A DNA stretch of 64,000 nucleotides from CAYNBT01 sp964396025 (GTDB lineage Bacteria > Patescibacteriota > WWE3 > UBA101185 > UBA10185), in contig CAYNBT010000001.1 of assembly GCA_964396025.1 (NCBI GenBank), positions 62,001 to 126,000 of the forward strand. The letters run 5' to 3'. Below are positions 42,085 to 52,009 of this stretch, piece by piece (the first letter of the stretch is position 1; every line of letters starts with the position of its first letter). A program made the translations under genes and the position numbers. The notes below the pieces were generated by a model. That model was not told where the DNA came from and made no database searches. It saw only the letters and a list, made by a program, of their open reading frames with translations.

Positions 42085-43141
42085 AAGTCTAGATTAAGTA
42101 TGGCTCCACTTGTTAAACTTTGCAAAATAAAATTTCTGTTTACAAGACCAAGCTGAATCAGATCGTTTATTGTCCTTGATAAGTTGCTAGCAACGCTCGG
42201 CACATCATCAATGTTAAACTCGGCGGGGATTTGAAATGAGTAAGAATGTAGCACTGTACCCCCGTCCAACTTAGACGTTAGTATTGTCTCATTTTCAACA
42301 TTGCGCACAAAGTAGCTTTCTAAGACAGAATCATTACTTACAAAGCGAATGCTAGAAATCTTTTGCCAAATTACACCGTTTAACCGAAACATCAAATCAT
42401 TAGAGTTGTACTCGGAAAGATCTACTCCCACTCGATATGTGAGCATAGTGTTTTGTTTCCTTTGCGAAAGGTTTTTGTCGCATCCAGGGAAACTTAACAC
42501 GTTAACTCTAGGTAAGTTACTCAAAAAGTCCCCCGAGTATTTATCTATATAGTAGGGTTTTATGTTTAGACTATGTGGCGGAATTGATATTCTACAATCG
42601 TAAGTTACCTCGATTAATATCTTGGAACGATCTACTGTATCTGGAACACTCAAATAGATCAGATTACTTGCTTCATTTCTTGTTAAAAGCGCCTTGCGAA
42701 CAAGTTTGTTAGAAAGCGCATATTGAACCAAAGTATCTGTCTCCTTTGGATCAACAATAAGATAATTTGCAGATTCAACAAATTTACTTATATCCAAATT
42801 ACGAATTTTTTTGTAACCAGGGTAATAAATCAAATAATCATTAACAAATAGTGGTATATTCCCTTTGATTTTTAATGGGGAAAATAGGCTGTCATCTTCA
42901 AGCTCAAGCTCATGAGGTAACAATAATACAGAGCTCTCTGATGGAAACAACGGCATCAACTTAACCGTGCTCTTTAAACGCTGATAATAAGTGGATAAAC
43001 CATATAGTGCAACTAAAATACAAAATAACAAAATGAAATGTCTTTTAAAACCACTGGTGTAATTTAGTGTTTTAAGTTCTATACGTGCCCGACTACTAAG
43101 CAAAGTAAACACGAGGAACATCAACAGTAGAAAAAAGAGTA
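42081..43141 (-). CDS. Membrane protein with large outer domain, C-terminal part (gap at its 5' side)
   Basis: About 353 codons after the gap. It begins in a membrane segment (LLMFLVFTLLSS), has a basic cytoplasmic loop (SRARIELKTLNYTSGFKRH), a second segment (FILLFCILVALYGLSTY), then about 280 outer residues rich in Ser, Asn and Leu. No family recognised. It may be the same gene as the part at 43242-43908: membrane segments flank the gap on both sides. Its stop overlaps the next gene by 4 bases (ATGA). In this locus it is plausibly an accessory protein for the GT-C enzymes. Confidence 0.6.
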
Positions 43142-43241
43142 NNNNNNNNNNNNNNNNNNNNNNNNNNNNNNNNNNNNNNNNNNNNNNNNNNNNNNNNNNN
43201 NNNNNNNNNNNNNNNNNNNNNNNNNNNNNNNNNNNNNNNNN
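43142..43241. other. assembly gap (100 N) within membrane-protein coding sequence
   Basis: Exactly 100 N. The flanks are similar (both have ctaagcaaa followed by an AT-rich stretch) and encode alike Leu-rich membrane segments, so the gap may hide a short duplication or an overlap that failed to merge. Confidence 0.95.
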
Positions 43242-43908
43242 GCTCACTAAGCAAAAGTAGTAGGATAATCAAGAACATTAGCATAACCAATAATTGATAC
43301 GCATATTTCTCTAAAGGCAGTTCCAAAAGCTTTTCTACGTATTGCTGAGAGACTCCGCTAGGCAATCGTTTATCTACATAATCCAAACGCTCTAGATCTA
43401 GTTCATAACGAGCATCAAGATACATAGTTAATTTATTTTTATACATGTCATTAACAAGATAAGACTCTGGGATTAGTACAAGATTCTTGTGCAGATATTT
43501 TTCTTCATAAATGTAGATATCTTTATCCATGTAAGGGTCATGAAAAAGTAGGTGCTTGTTCGAATTTGGAGCAATTACGTTATCGCTATCGCAACTAAAA
43601 TAATCATCGAGTTTAAATGGCACATCACATATAAAGAATATGTTTGAATGGGCTACAGTAAGATCAGGATTAGGCATTGATGCGAATAGTAGACTAAATC
43701 GATCTGCAATTATTGTCTTTTTTAAGGCGGCATTCTCGTCTACAGTTTGAGTTTTTAGGAAAGGAAGCCTTGTATCATATCCAATATTATAAAAATAGGA
43801 CAGGTAATAGGAATATTTACCCTGTGCTTGTACGATAGAATCCAGCGCGAAAAACCCACCTAGATAAACAAAAATAAGCAAAATTAAAATATACAGATTA
43901 GTCTTCAT
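43242..43908 (-). CDS. Membrane protein, N-terminal part (gap at its 3' side)
   Basis: About 222 codons from ATG 43908: a membrane segment (about 5-24), an outer region of about 170 residues with several Tyr and Asp, then a membrane segment (YQLLVMLMFLIILLLLLSE) running into the gap. No family recognised. Probably continuous with the part at 42081-43141; the reading frames on the two sides differ only because the gap length is arbitrary. It overlaps the upstream 129-residue gene by 11 bases. Confidence 0.6.
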
Positions 43909-44287
43909 AAATCAGTGTGTGCCTGCAAATCATTACAACTACAGACATAAAAAATAAACCTGCTAAAAACTCACCAAGCATTGAAATACCCAAAAGGTAG
44001 CTCAGTAAAGCAGTTGTAAGTAAAATTAGTGCCAGAAAATTTATATAAGCAGTCTCAAACAAGATTAGCGAAACACCAAACACGGATATTAGGGTAAATA
44101 ACACAAAACCAATCATAAGTTTAGGCTGATAATGCAACAGAAGTATCAATAGCAAAGAAGACAAAGCCACATAAAAGGCTGGGACGCTGCGCGTATCTAA
44201 ATCGGTGTGGAAATGAACAAGCTTGACGCAAAGAGGCATCATCAATACTAGTATGTAAAACAAAGATAAAATTAAATTAAGATCCAT
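43898..44287 (-). CDS. Small four-span membrane protein
   Basis: A 129-residue hydrophobic protein with about four membrane segments (near residues 4-20, 37-55, 57-100 as two, and 108-125). No motif recognised. It is 2 bases after the stop of the 561-residue membrane protein and overlaps the next gene by 11 bases, so it belongs to the same operon. It could be a subunit or a flippase-like helper of the neighbouring GT-C proteins. Confidence 0.6.
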   Translation of the reverse strand: MDLNLILSLFYILVLMMPLCVKLVHFHTDLDTRSVPAFYVALSSLLLILLLHYQPKLMIGFVLFTLISVFGVSLILFETAYINFLALILLTTALLSYLLGISMLGEFLAGLFFMSVVVMICRHTLIYED

Positions 44288-44289
44288 AA

Positions 44290-45975
44290 TTATTCAGGTA
44301 CAGCGAATACGTGGGCAGAGGAATTTACAAAAATCGGATCACCAAAAACGTTTCCAAAATATTGTAATACATCTAGCGGTGATTTGATATTGGCATTAAG
44401 ATCAGAAATATCATTTATGGCCTGAGGAGTTAAATCGTTAATATAAACAACGAGATATGCAACATCTAGCTTTTTTAACGACTCTATACCATCTGGTGTA
44501 ACAAGATCAGCTGAAAACTTGTTTGAAGAAAAACCGGAATCACTATCTACAAAATCCACAGGATTTACAAGCGCTTTTTGCAAGAATACACTCCAAAAAA
44601 TAGAACCGTAATCAGCAACGGGATAAACAACGTACTTATCGTTTGCTGATGGTGCCTTTTGAAGCCAGTTGATTTCAGCCGGTAACTTGGTGACATCAAC
44701 AACAGGAATCTTTATAGAAAACATTACATATGAAAATATCAGAATAAGGCCTAACAATAGTATTCTCATAGGTCTTGAATTTAATTTATCAAGTAAATCC
44801 TGAATAAGATAACCATTGATTATCAAAAGAAGCAGAAAAATTGGTGCGGCAACTCTTACTAGCGTTCTAAACACAGGAAATACATAAAATATTAGGTATG
44901 TCGGCATATAAAAAGTAAAACCTGCGACTGTGAATGAGGGCGGCATTGCAAACAAGAACAATAACGCGATAAGACAGTACAAATTTAAAAGCAATAATCT
45001 GTTTGTTTGAATTCCACCAAAAATCAAACTTAGTTTAGTTTTGTTGAATACAAGTAATGCTGCTACAAAAAGACCACCCAACAAAAAATGCCATCCCATA
45101 AAACTACCTGCGGCCTCTTCTTCTGTGTAATCGTCGGCAAGATAGTAGTTTGTTGATTCAAGCCTAGCATAGAGAGCTTTAGATAATCCGCCAAAATAAG
45201 TGGACTCTTTTGGAGGAATAAAAAAATACCAAGGGCGGGTGCTTAAATTATAAAAGTTTTCAATAGGCCTATATGTTTTCTCTGTGGAGTTCTTAACATA
45301 CATAACTTCTGAGGTATCCCTGTCTGAAAAAATGGGTAATGATTCTGAGATGATATTCCAAAACAGCATTGTCCCTAACAAAAGCAAAGGAATTATAAGT
45401 AAGACGTTACTCAAAGCACTTTTCTTGATCTTCTCCTTAAGCGAGCCGTATTCAGAGAATGGCGCTAGTGTATACCAAAAAACACAGATAAGTAACGAAA
45501 AATATGCATTGTAGGCACTAAACGAAAAAAAGAAAAGCAGTAGACCCGACATAAGAATAGGACGTGTTTTTCTTACTAAGAGAAAAACTGTTAATGGGTA
45601 GAAGAAAAGTTGATAAATACTAGGTGTGAACGATATCAAGCGGTACAAAGTGTAAATGTTTATAGTATTGATAATCGCAAGCGTTAACACTAAACCTTTA
45701 TGCCTAAAGAAACTGTTAAAGAGAATGTATGAAAATCCGAATAATAATCCTCCGTAGAATAGAGCCAAAAGATTAAATGCCAACACCGGAGCAAATAATT
45801 TGAAGAATACATACAAAATGATATTGTTTATCAGATCAACCTCAAAAATACCAAGAGTTGTGTTTATAAATGGAAAGTGTTGCACTCCATAATGTATCTG
45901 GCGGGCGTAAACAAACAAGATTGCCATATCATTGAAGCTGTATATTACTTTGTTGAGCAGAAAATCAAATATCAT
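44290..45975 (-). CDS. Large membrane protein, GT-C-like (related in layout to the following two)
   Basis: A 561-residue protein with about 11 membrane segments and a C-terminal outer domain (about 440-561). The first outer loop contains QHFPFINTTLGIFEVDLINNI, and FPVFRTLVRVAAPIFLLLL resembles the FRIFRSPD block of the larger paralogues upstream. The outer domain has VVYINDLTP and a PIFVNSSAHVFAV end similar to the I-V-F-x-N-x-x-x-x-Y/V pattern in them. It appears to be a shorter, diverged family member. The activity is not known; YfhO- or AftD-like glycosyltransferases are the nearest type I can name. Confidence 0.65.
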   Translation of the reverse strand: MIFDFLLNKVIYSFNDMAILFVYARQIHYGVQHFPFINTTLGIFEVDLINNIILYVFFKLFAPVLAFNLLALFYGGLLFGFSYILFNSFFRHKGLVLTLAIINTINIYTLYRLISFTPSIYQLFFYPLTVFLLVRKTRPILMSGLLLFFFSFSAYNAYFSLLICVFWYTLAPFSEYGSLKEKIKKSALSNVLLIIPLLLLGTMLFWNIISESLPIFSDRDTSEVMYVKNSTEKTYRPIENFYNLSTRPWYFFIPPKESTYFGGLSKALYARLESTNYYLADDYTEEEAAGSFMGWHFLLGGLFVAALLVFNKTKLSLIFGGIQTNRLLLLNLYCLIALLFLFAMPPSFTVAGFTFYMPTYLIFYVFPVFRTLVRVAAPIFLLLLIINGYLIQDLLDKLNSRPMRILLLGLILIFSYVMFSIKIPVVDVTKLPAEINWLQKAPSANDKYVVYPVADYGSIFWSVFLQKALVNPVDFVDSDSGFSSNKFSADLVTPDGIESLKKLDVAYLVVYINDLTPQAINDISDLNANIKSPLDVLQYFGNVFGDPIFVNSSAHVFAVPE

Positions 45976-45985
45976 ACATTACTTG

Positions 45986-48220
45986 CTATCTTGCTTGCCT
46001 ATACCTAAGAATACTCCTATAAAGAGTAACACATACCAGCCCTGTACTTAGTAAACAAAGGGTAAAAAACGAAATGATCAAAAATAGATAGAAGTATGCT
46101 TGTGGTAAAAAGAAAAATACAAAGTTTTGGGAACCATTAGTTACAAAGTTTTCATTAGAAGTCCACTTGTTTCCATAACCAAGGTGTTTAGATTGAGTTA
46201 AACCACCCACGGCATCTTTAAAAAGGTATTTGACATCACCAAGATCAAAAAAGTCTACACACTTATTCCCTGCTGCTTCAGCTTCGCAATCCAGTGAATC
46301 AACTTGGTATATTTCCCAATGTTTGCTGTATGAAAGATTGAGAATCAGTTCTCTACTATCATTTAAGCTTGTTAAATCGCGAATATCCGTACTAAAACCA
46401 ATTTTGGTAGGATTGATAAAATAGCTTTCCCTCACATCACCCGATACGATACTTGCACTAGGGTTCACCTCATATATATCAAAAGTGTTATTTGTAAAAA
46501 CTATTTTACCTATCTGCTCAAGTTTTGCTGGAATATGCTCGTAGCAATCGGAAGCACACACAATATCACGACGAATTAGTACATATCTAACAGGTAGGTT
46601 CTTCAAAGCACTCAAATCTTCTGAGTTCAACGCGCTAACGATGTATTCATACGTGTCACGATACAACCCCGTTGTTGACATAGAAGTATGTAAAAAGGGT
46701 ACAATTGAAAGCTTTGGCAACATATCTTGACCAATGTGTATCTGATTGGAATCATAATAGAATTGACCATAATACAACGGGGGCAAAGACAAAACGTAGC
46801 TAAAACCTTGAGTTGAATTTAGGAACTTACTCACCTCAATATAATCCTTGGGTACATCTACAATACGATCAATGAAACCTTTTGAAAGATTTTGTCCACG
46901 CAAGGCAACTCCATTGAACATTGTAAAAGACTGAATTCCTACCAGTGCGACTACGAAAAGAAAGAACATCTTGGGCTTAAGAGCATAGGATACATATAGC
47001 ATCAGGAGACTTACTGAAAATACAACGCACAACCCAAAACGAGCGTCAGCACTTCTAAATACCCTAAATGGAGGTATCTTGTCGTATAGATACAAAAACA
47101 CATTACCCAAGGGAGGTTGGGCTCCTTTGGCAAAAAAGATTGATATTACAATTGCAAGAACTAGTACAGGCAAAAACCTCTGCACGGTAAATCCCTTAGA
47201 TACAGCAATTTCCCTTCGTTTCCTCAACATGGATATCGCAGCAACAGCAAGTACTGAATATAAAGTTCCTATTGAAAGCAAATACGGTACTGAAAAAAAG
47301 TAGCTGCCAAATGAGTATAAAGTACGTGGCGTCCATTCGGTATAGATCGCCCATGAAAAATACATAAGAGCCTGATACAGCATCCCCCCCTGTTGATTAG
47401 AAAAAGTAGGAGAAGTAAATGGGTTTTCATAACCTTGTAAATTCACAAAACCAAAATACATGTTATAAATCACAAAAGATGCCAAGGGCAGATACATGGA
47501 TATCAAAGCGACAACGCTAAATACGTTCACAAGGCGTATCTGCTTTAGATTAAAAGTAAAATATAAAAATATTAACGTAAGGAGAATAAAAATGTTGGCA
47601 GCAAATAACCAAAACGCAAATGAACTCAGAAACAGTAAAAGCGCCAACACAATGATTGTAATATAGTCTCGCTTACCTAAAAACACGCGCAAAATAAGTC
47701 CTAATGTTGCTGGGAGCAAACCATAGGTGAACGTTAGACCAACATTGTACACACCACCATGCCAGAGCGTGAAAGTATATGGATTAAGCGTATACCAAAG
47801 TGTAACTCCAGTAAGCTTCAAAATATCTCCATGGGACAACTCGCGTGAAAAAAACATCTTGAATAATAGTAAGAAACCTATATAGGAAAATATAAACGTA
47901 AAAAATAAGGAGCTAAAAAATATAACGACTTCCGAGAACAATACCCCAAAACCCAGCTTATACAGAATTAGGAAAGAAACGGCATCCCAAAACTGGACTA
48001 TGAATTGCCACGCATTATTGGCACCCATACTTTCTATCCTGCGAATAAAAAAAGCATTCAAGGCAGTCTCATAAAAACTAAAACGAAGAAAGTGATCACC
48101 TATGAATAAAAAACTATCATTAGGTAGATCTCTAAAAGCAAAGTAAATAATCCAAATTGAAACAGCAAGAAAAAAAGGTATTGGAGCCAGATATATTAGA
48201 CGACTATTTCTGTGTAACAT
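45986..48220 (-). CDS. Large GT-C-like membrane protein, paralogue of the next gene upstream
   Basis: About 744 residues from ATG 48220, which has AGGAGA 10 bases upstream; an in-frame ATG at 48247 lies further inside the neighbouring gene. About 12 membrane segments are followed by an outer domain (about 480-690) and a final segment near the C-terminus. SWAIYTEWTPRTLYSF, KGAQPPLGN, FRVFRSADARFG, LPKLSIVPFLH and RYVLIRRDI each have a counterpart in the 697-residue protein, showing a tandem duplication. The layout suggests AftD/YfhO-type GT-C enzymes. Two such genes in a row point to two sugar additions or two acceptors. Confidence 0.68.
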   Translation of the reverse strand: MLHRNSRLIYLAPIPFFLAVSIWIIYFAFRDLPNDSFLFIGDHFLRFSFYETALNAFFIRRIESMGANNAWQFIVQFWDAVSFLILYKLGFGVLFSEVVIFFSSLFFTFIFSYIGFLLLFKMFFSRELSHGDILKLTGVTLWYTLNPYTFTLWHGGVYNVGLTFTYGLLPATLGLILRVFLGKRDYITIIVLALLLFLSSFAFWLFAANIFILLTLIFLYFTFNLKQIRLVNVFSVVALISMYLPLASFVIYNMYFGFVNLQGYENPFTSPTFSNQQGGMLYQALMYFSWAIYTEWTPRTLYSFGSYFFSVPYLLSIGTLYSVLAVAAISMLRKRREIAVSKGFTVQRFLPVLVLAIVISIFFAKGAQPPLGNVFLYLYDKIPPFRVFRSADARFGLCVVFSVSLLMLYVSYALKPKMFFLFVVALVGIQSFTMFNGVALRGQNLSKGFIDRIVDVPKDYIEVSKFLNSTQGFSYVLSLPPLYYGQFYYDSNQIHIGQDMLPKLSIVPFLHTSMSTTGLYRDTYEYIVSALNSEDLSALKNLPVRYVLIRRDIVCASDCYEHIPAKLEQIGKIVFTNNTFDIYEVNPSASIVSGDVRESYFINPTKIGFSTDIRDLTSLNDSRELILNLSYSKHWEIYQVDSLDCEAEAAGNKCVDFFDLGDVKYLFKDAVGGLTQSKHLGYGNKWTSNENFVTNGSQNFVFFFLPQAYFYLFLIISFFTLCLLSTGLVCVTLYRSILRYRQAR

Positions 48221-50297
48221 AACTTCGGCATCTCCTGAAAACAACATACATGCACAACATAACTATGTAAGAAGAGGTTATCATGGCAGCAACATAGAAG
48301 TATAGCTGCGGCTTAAAATACAAAACAAATTTGCCATCAATATACCTATCACTTGCGTAACCGTCAGAAAATATCTCCCAGGAGCTGCCAAAGCCTGTAT
48401 CAGATACATTAAGCATGGGCAAACTCTTCACAAAAAGATATTTGATATCCAGTAAAAACGAGCTTTGCTGGGGGGTTTCTGCAGGATAAAGATGCCAGTT
48501 TGGAGAAAAATTCTGATTCAATCCAATGGTACTTAGAGAGTTGCTCTTTACATCAATCCATATCTTGGATGGATTTAGCACTGTGTAAGATATGTTTGCG
48601 TCTTCTGAAGAGATAAGCGAGGTATCCCAAGGAAGCTCGTAAAAACCAAATGTATCATTGGCAAACAATAATCTTGCATGTTTTATAGCAAAATCCCGAA
48701 TATGCAGATCAGGTTCGATACTAGCAACATCCTTTCGAATCAAAATGTATTTAATAGGATATTTCTTTATAGCTGATGGATCTCTGGAACGCAAAGCACT
48801 AGAGATCCCCTTATAGGAGGATTGGCTAAGTGAGGAATACATATTCAAGTGTACAAAAGGTAACTTCGATATTTTGGGAATCAAATCTTGCCCTAAATGG
48901 CTATTGGAAGAACTGATATTGTAAAGACCAAATTCCGTAAGTGGGCTTGGCAGAATGTAACCAAATGCACGGTTTGAATCATTTAAGTAACTAAGTAACT
49001 CCAAATAATCATCAGAAATGCTAATGATACGATCCGAGGCTGTGGCAGTATTCTCTCCCGCAATCACTTTTCCAGAAAAAAATAAATACCCATGAACTAA
49101 ACATAATATAAGCATAAAGCCCAGAAACAGTTTTTTTGCATATGCTTTATGCACTAATAACAGCAACAGGCATAAACTAAGGACTATTCCAAATCCAAAC
49201 TTATTGTCAGGGGATCGAAAAATTCTAAACACAATGATCCTGTCTATTAGAAATTTAAATATTTCTCCGAATGGCGCCTGAGGACCTTTTACTAGAAACA
49301 AAAGAACAACAAACACAACAAGCAAAACAATGTAATATTTTCTATAGATGTCTTTGGGTTTATAAAACAAAATCGTGGGATAAATTAAAATTGTAGGTAG
49401 TAAATATACAAAGCTCTTAAAGTAATTATGAAAGGTGTAGATGTTCCGCGGCTCCCAATATGTATAGATTCCCCAAGAGAACCATAAAAAAACCGGGTAA
49501 AGCAATCCTCCAGACAAGATACCATACGTATCTCCTCCACTAGCATTTACAGTAGGTGCGCCATTGAAGAACATTTCATAAGGTATAAGCGTTAACAAAG
49601 GTGTAAGTGGAACAAACAAAAGGAAAAGTTGCATTAATCTAGTTAAGAACTTTATAGTAGAAAATCTCGTCATTAATAAAAAAAGCGTGAAATAGATGCA
49701 TGCAAAGATTCCAAACACCGCAAAGAGATAAAAACCAAATGACATTAAAAATAAACTTATCGCTGCAAGTATTTTGGTCTCCAAAGAAGTAATGTCAAAA
49801 AGACTTTTATGTAACAAATACAAGGTAAGAGGAGCTAAAGCATAACAAACAAGAAGAGACAATGAAAAGCTGTTACCGTGCCAGTATACAATTGTATAGG
49901 AGTTAAAACTATAAAAGAACGAGATTAGAAAGTGGGATAGATTGAGACTACGGTACTGAAACAAATCCTTGGCTATCAGGGAAAATCCCATGTAAGGCAA
50001 CAGCGTTATGAGCAACAATTTCAGAAGCAAAAGTACACCTTGCGCCTGTATCAAATTCATGCCAAGAAAATAAACAAAATTGTAGTATAGGATGTCAAAG
50101 AAATTAACTATGACTTGTGTCGTATTTACAATGCCAAAACTCTCAAAGACACGAGTGTTTAACGAGCTTAAAGCTTCTTCCCTAGTCATCAACATGAGTT
50201 CGTCATGAAGAAAGTAGAACTCTGAACCGCCTAATCTATACAAAAGAGACATGCATAGCACTAAAGATATTAGTATGAGCAAAAGCTTATAATTCAT
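48204..50297 (-). CDS. Large GT-C-like membrane protein, paralogue of the next gene downstream
   Basis: A 697-residue protein with about 12 membrane segments, an outer C-terminal domain and a last segment near residue 665-690. SWGIYTYWEPRNIYTF, KGPQAPFGE, FRIFRSPDNKFG, IPKISKLPFVH and KYILIRKDV match the paralogue at 45986-48220 in order. The first outer loop begins GGSEFYFLHDELMLMTREEALSS, with an acidic HDE placed where GT-C enzymes hold their catalytic acid. It overlaps the paralogue by 17 bases. Family unknown; probably a polyprenyl-phosphate-sugar-using transferase. Confidence 0.68.
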   Translation of the reverse strand: MNYKLLLILISLVLCMSLLYRLGGSEFYFLHDELMLMTREEALSSLNTRVFESFGIVNTTQVIVNFFDILYYNFVYFLGMNLIQAQGVLLLLKLLLITLLPYMGFSLIAKDLFQYRSLNLSHFLISFFYSFNSYTIVYWHGNSFSLSLLVCYALAPLTLYLLHKSLFDITSLETKILAAISLFLMSFGFYLFAVFGIFACIYFTLFLLMTRFSTIKFLTRLMQLFLLFVPLTPLLTLIPYEMFFNGAPTVNASGGDTYGILSGGLLYPVFLWFSWGIYTYWEPRNIYTFHNYFKSFVYLLPTILIYPTILFYKPKDIYRKYYIVLLVVFVVLLFLVKGPQAPFGEIFKFLIDRIIVFRIFRSPDNKFGFGIVLSLCLLLLLVHKAYAKKLFLGFMLILCLVHGYLFFSGKVIAGENTATASDRIISISDDYLELLSYLNDSNRAFGYILPSPLTEFGLYNISSSNSHLGQDLIPKISKLPFVHLNMYSSLSQSSYKGISSALRSRDPSAIKKYPIKYILIRKDVASIEPDLHIRDFAIKHARLLFANDTFGFYELPWDTSLISSEDANISYTVLNPSKIWIDVKSNSLSTIGLNQNFSPNWHLYPAETPQQSSFLLDIKYLFVKSLPMLNVSDTGFGSSWEIFSDGYASDRYIDGKFVLYFKPQLYFYVAAMITSSYIVMLCMYVVFRRCRSYVTQK

Positions 50298-50314
50298 ATT
50301 TAGTTGGGCAGATG

Positions 50315-51367
50315 TTATCTATAAGAAGTAAATCCGGTTTTTCGTAAGTCCCTATACACTCGCCCCACACTATTGCGATAAATTTCCTTAGCAGGATTGT
50401 ATCCATGCCTATATACCAGCTGGACAAAATAAACCAACTTAACCACAAATGTAGGCGTTAATATATATGCTACAGGAAACATAAAAATCAACAAGCTATA
50501 TATTCCATAAAACTTTATAATATATCTAATCGTTTCTCTCGTAGGCCAACCCTTATACAAAAACATACCTAATTTTTGCGACATATAAAGCTTAAACGCA
50601 ATCGGTAGATGTCGGATTGACCACTCTATAAACTTGGTGTTGTCAAAAATGTGATTCACGATAGTTACAGATTTAAGATGATCAACCAGATAAAACTTAA
50701 AAAACTCACCATACTTAAATCCAACATTCCTGATTAGTATCACTGAACCTATCTCACAATATAGAAATTTATCACTTAGAAGTAGAAGACCCAAAGTTAT
50801 TTGAAAAAATATATTGTCTCTATAGTTCTGTTGCTTGATGGCATCAACAGGCAAACGTTTCTCAAGCACTATAGTAGAAAGAAAAGTTAGACGCTGCAGA
50901 GGTTGATACTCATCCTTGAGGTCAGAAATATTTTGATAAACCTTATCTTCTTCACTCCCCCCAAGAACTTCAAGACCATAAGGATCAAGCTGTTTGTGAT
51001 TAAACACAGCGACAACAGGTTGATACTTGTTTAATGCAACTAGTATCTTTTCAATAGAGTCGCTCAAAACAGTGTCATCGTCGCACAAAAACCAAATATA
51101 TCTTGTGTCCGCTAATTCATAAAGCTTGCATACGTTTCCACTATAACCTAAGTTTTCCTCATTCCTATGGAATTTAAGGTTTGGCATTTTAGCCATGTAA
51201 CGTTTTACTAGCCGCTCAGTAGCACCATTATCAGGAGATTTATCATCAGATATTATAAGTTTAAAGTTGTTGTTTGTTTGCGTTGAAAACTGCTGAAGTA
51301 TCTTCTCCAAGGTTTCTGGTCTGTTATATGTAGGTATACAAACTGTGAGCGAAACATCCTTAGTCAT
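50315..51367 (-). CDS. GT2 family glycosyltransferase
   Basis: About 350 residues from ATG 51367 with a GT-A domain: VCIPTYNRPETLEKIL, ISDDKSPD, and FLCDDDTVL, a DDD in the position of the metal-binding DxD. The rest is less conserved, with a membrane-associated stretch near residues 285-315. The longer in-frame start at 51382 lies within the methyltransferase gene. Overlap with that gene is 8 bases. The sugar donor cannot be read from sequence. Confidence 0.88.
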   Translation of the reverse strand: MTKDVSLTVCIPTYNRPETLEKILQQFSTQTNNNFKLIISDDKSPDNGATERLVKRYMAKMPNLKFHRNEENLGYSGNVCKLYELADTRYIWFLCDDDTVLSDSIEKILVALNKYQPVVAVFNHKQLDPYGLEVLGGSEEDKVYQNISDLKDEYQPLQRLTFLSTIVLEKRLPVDAIKQQNYRDNIFFQITLGLLLLSDKFLYCEIGSVILIRNVGFKYGEFFKFYLVDHLKSVTIVNHIFDNTKFIEWSIRHLPIAFKLYMSQKLGMFLYKGWPTRETIRYIIKFYGIYSLLIFMFPVAYILTPTFVVKLVYFVQLVYRHGYNPAKEIYRNSVGRVYRDLRKTGFTSYR

Positions 51368-52007
51368 ATTTTCTCGCCTCAATTAAGATTTGATACCCAA
51401 AGATTCCGGGAAAGATTTTTAGTAAAGGATCCAGTATCTCAAGACGTTTAAACTGGTTATACGCACAAATTTTCTCAACTTTATAGCCTGCACTTTCTAC
51501 AAAGGTCTTGGCAGTTTTAAGTGTGTAGAATTTTAAGTGAGTCTTATCCAAAGTACCAAATTCGGTGTAATTCCATCGGCCAAACAATAAATTAAGGCGG
51601 TTTAGCAAAAATGCTACATTTGGTAAAGAAACAACTATCTTACCGTTTGGTTTCAGATAGGGCCTTAACTCGCTCAATAGATCTTTGGGATTGATTAGGT
51701 GTTCTAGTACATCCGCGAACAAAAACACATCATAATCCCTCGGCAATGCGGAAAGGTCGTAATTTTCACTGTTTAGGTTGATTTTGAATGTATGTCTATA
51801 ACCACGAGTTCTTGCACGACCCAACATTTGTTGATTCACATCAATACCATCAACCACACATGATTTGGATTGAGAAAGATACTCTCCCATATTCCCATCC
51901 CAACATCCCACATCCAAACATACAGAGTTGTTTGGTACCTTGCTACACACAACTCTGTTTAGCGAAGCCGAGTAATTTCCAGATTCTAATTTGTTGTCAA
52001 CACTCAT
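51360..52007 (-). CDS. SAM-dependent methyltransferase (class I)
   Basis: About 215 residues from ATG 52007, which has AAGGA upstream. Rossmann motif I CLDVGCWDGNMGEYL, motif II VDGIDVNQQ, then DVFLFADVLEHLINPKDLLSELRPYLKPNGKIVVSLPN. It could methylate a glycan sugar or lipid-linked intermediate. It is the third of three methyltransferase genes in a row and is followed by a GT2 gene. Confidence 0.88.
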   Translation of the reverse strand: MSVDNKLESGNYSASLNRVVCSKVPNNSVCLDVGCWDGNMGEYLSQSKSCVVDGIDVNQQMLGRARTRGYRHTFKINLNSENYDLSALPRDYDVFLFADVLEHLINPKDLLSELRPYLKPNGKIVVSLPNVAFLLNRLNLLFGRWNYTEFGTLDKTHLKFYTLKTAKTFVESAGYKVEKICAYNQFKRLEILDPLLKIFPGIFGYQILIEARKYD

Positions 52008-52009
52008 GA

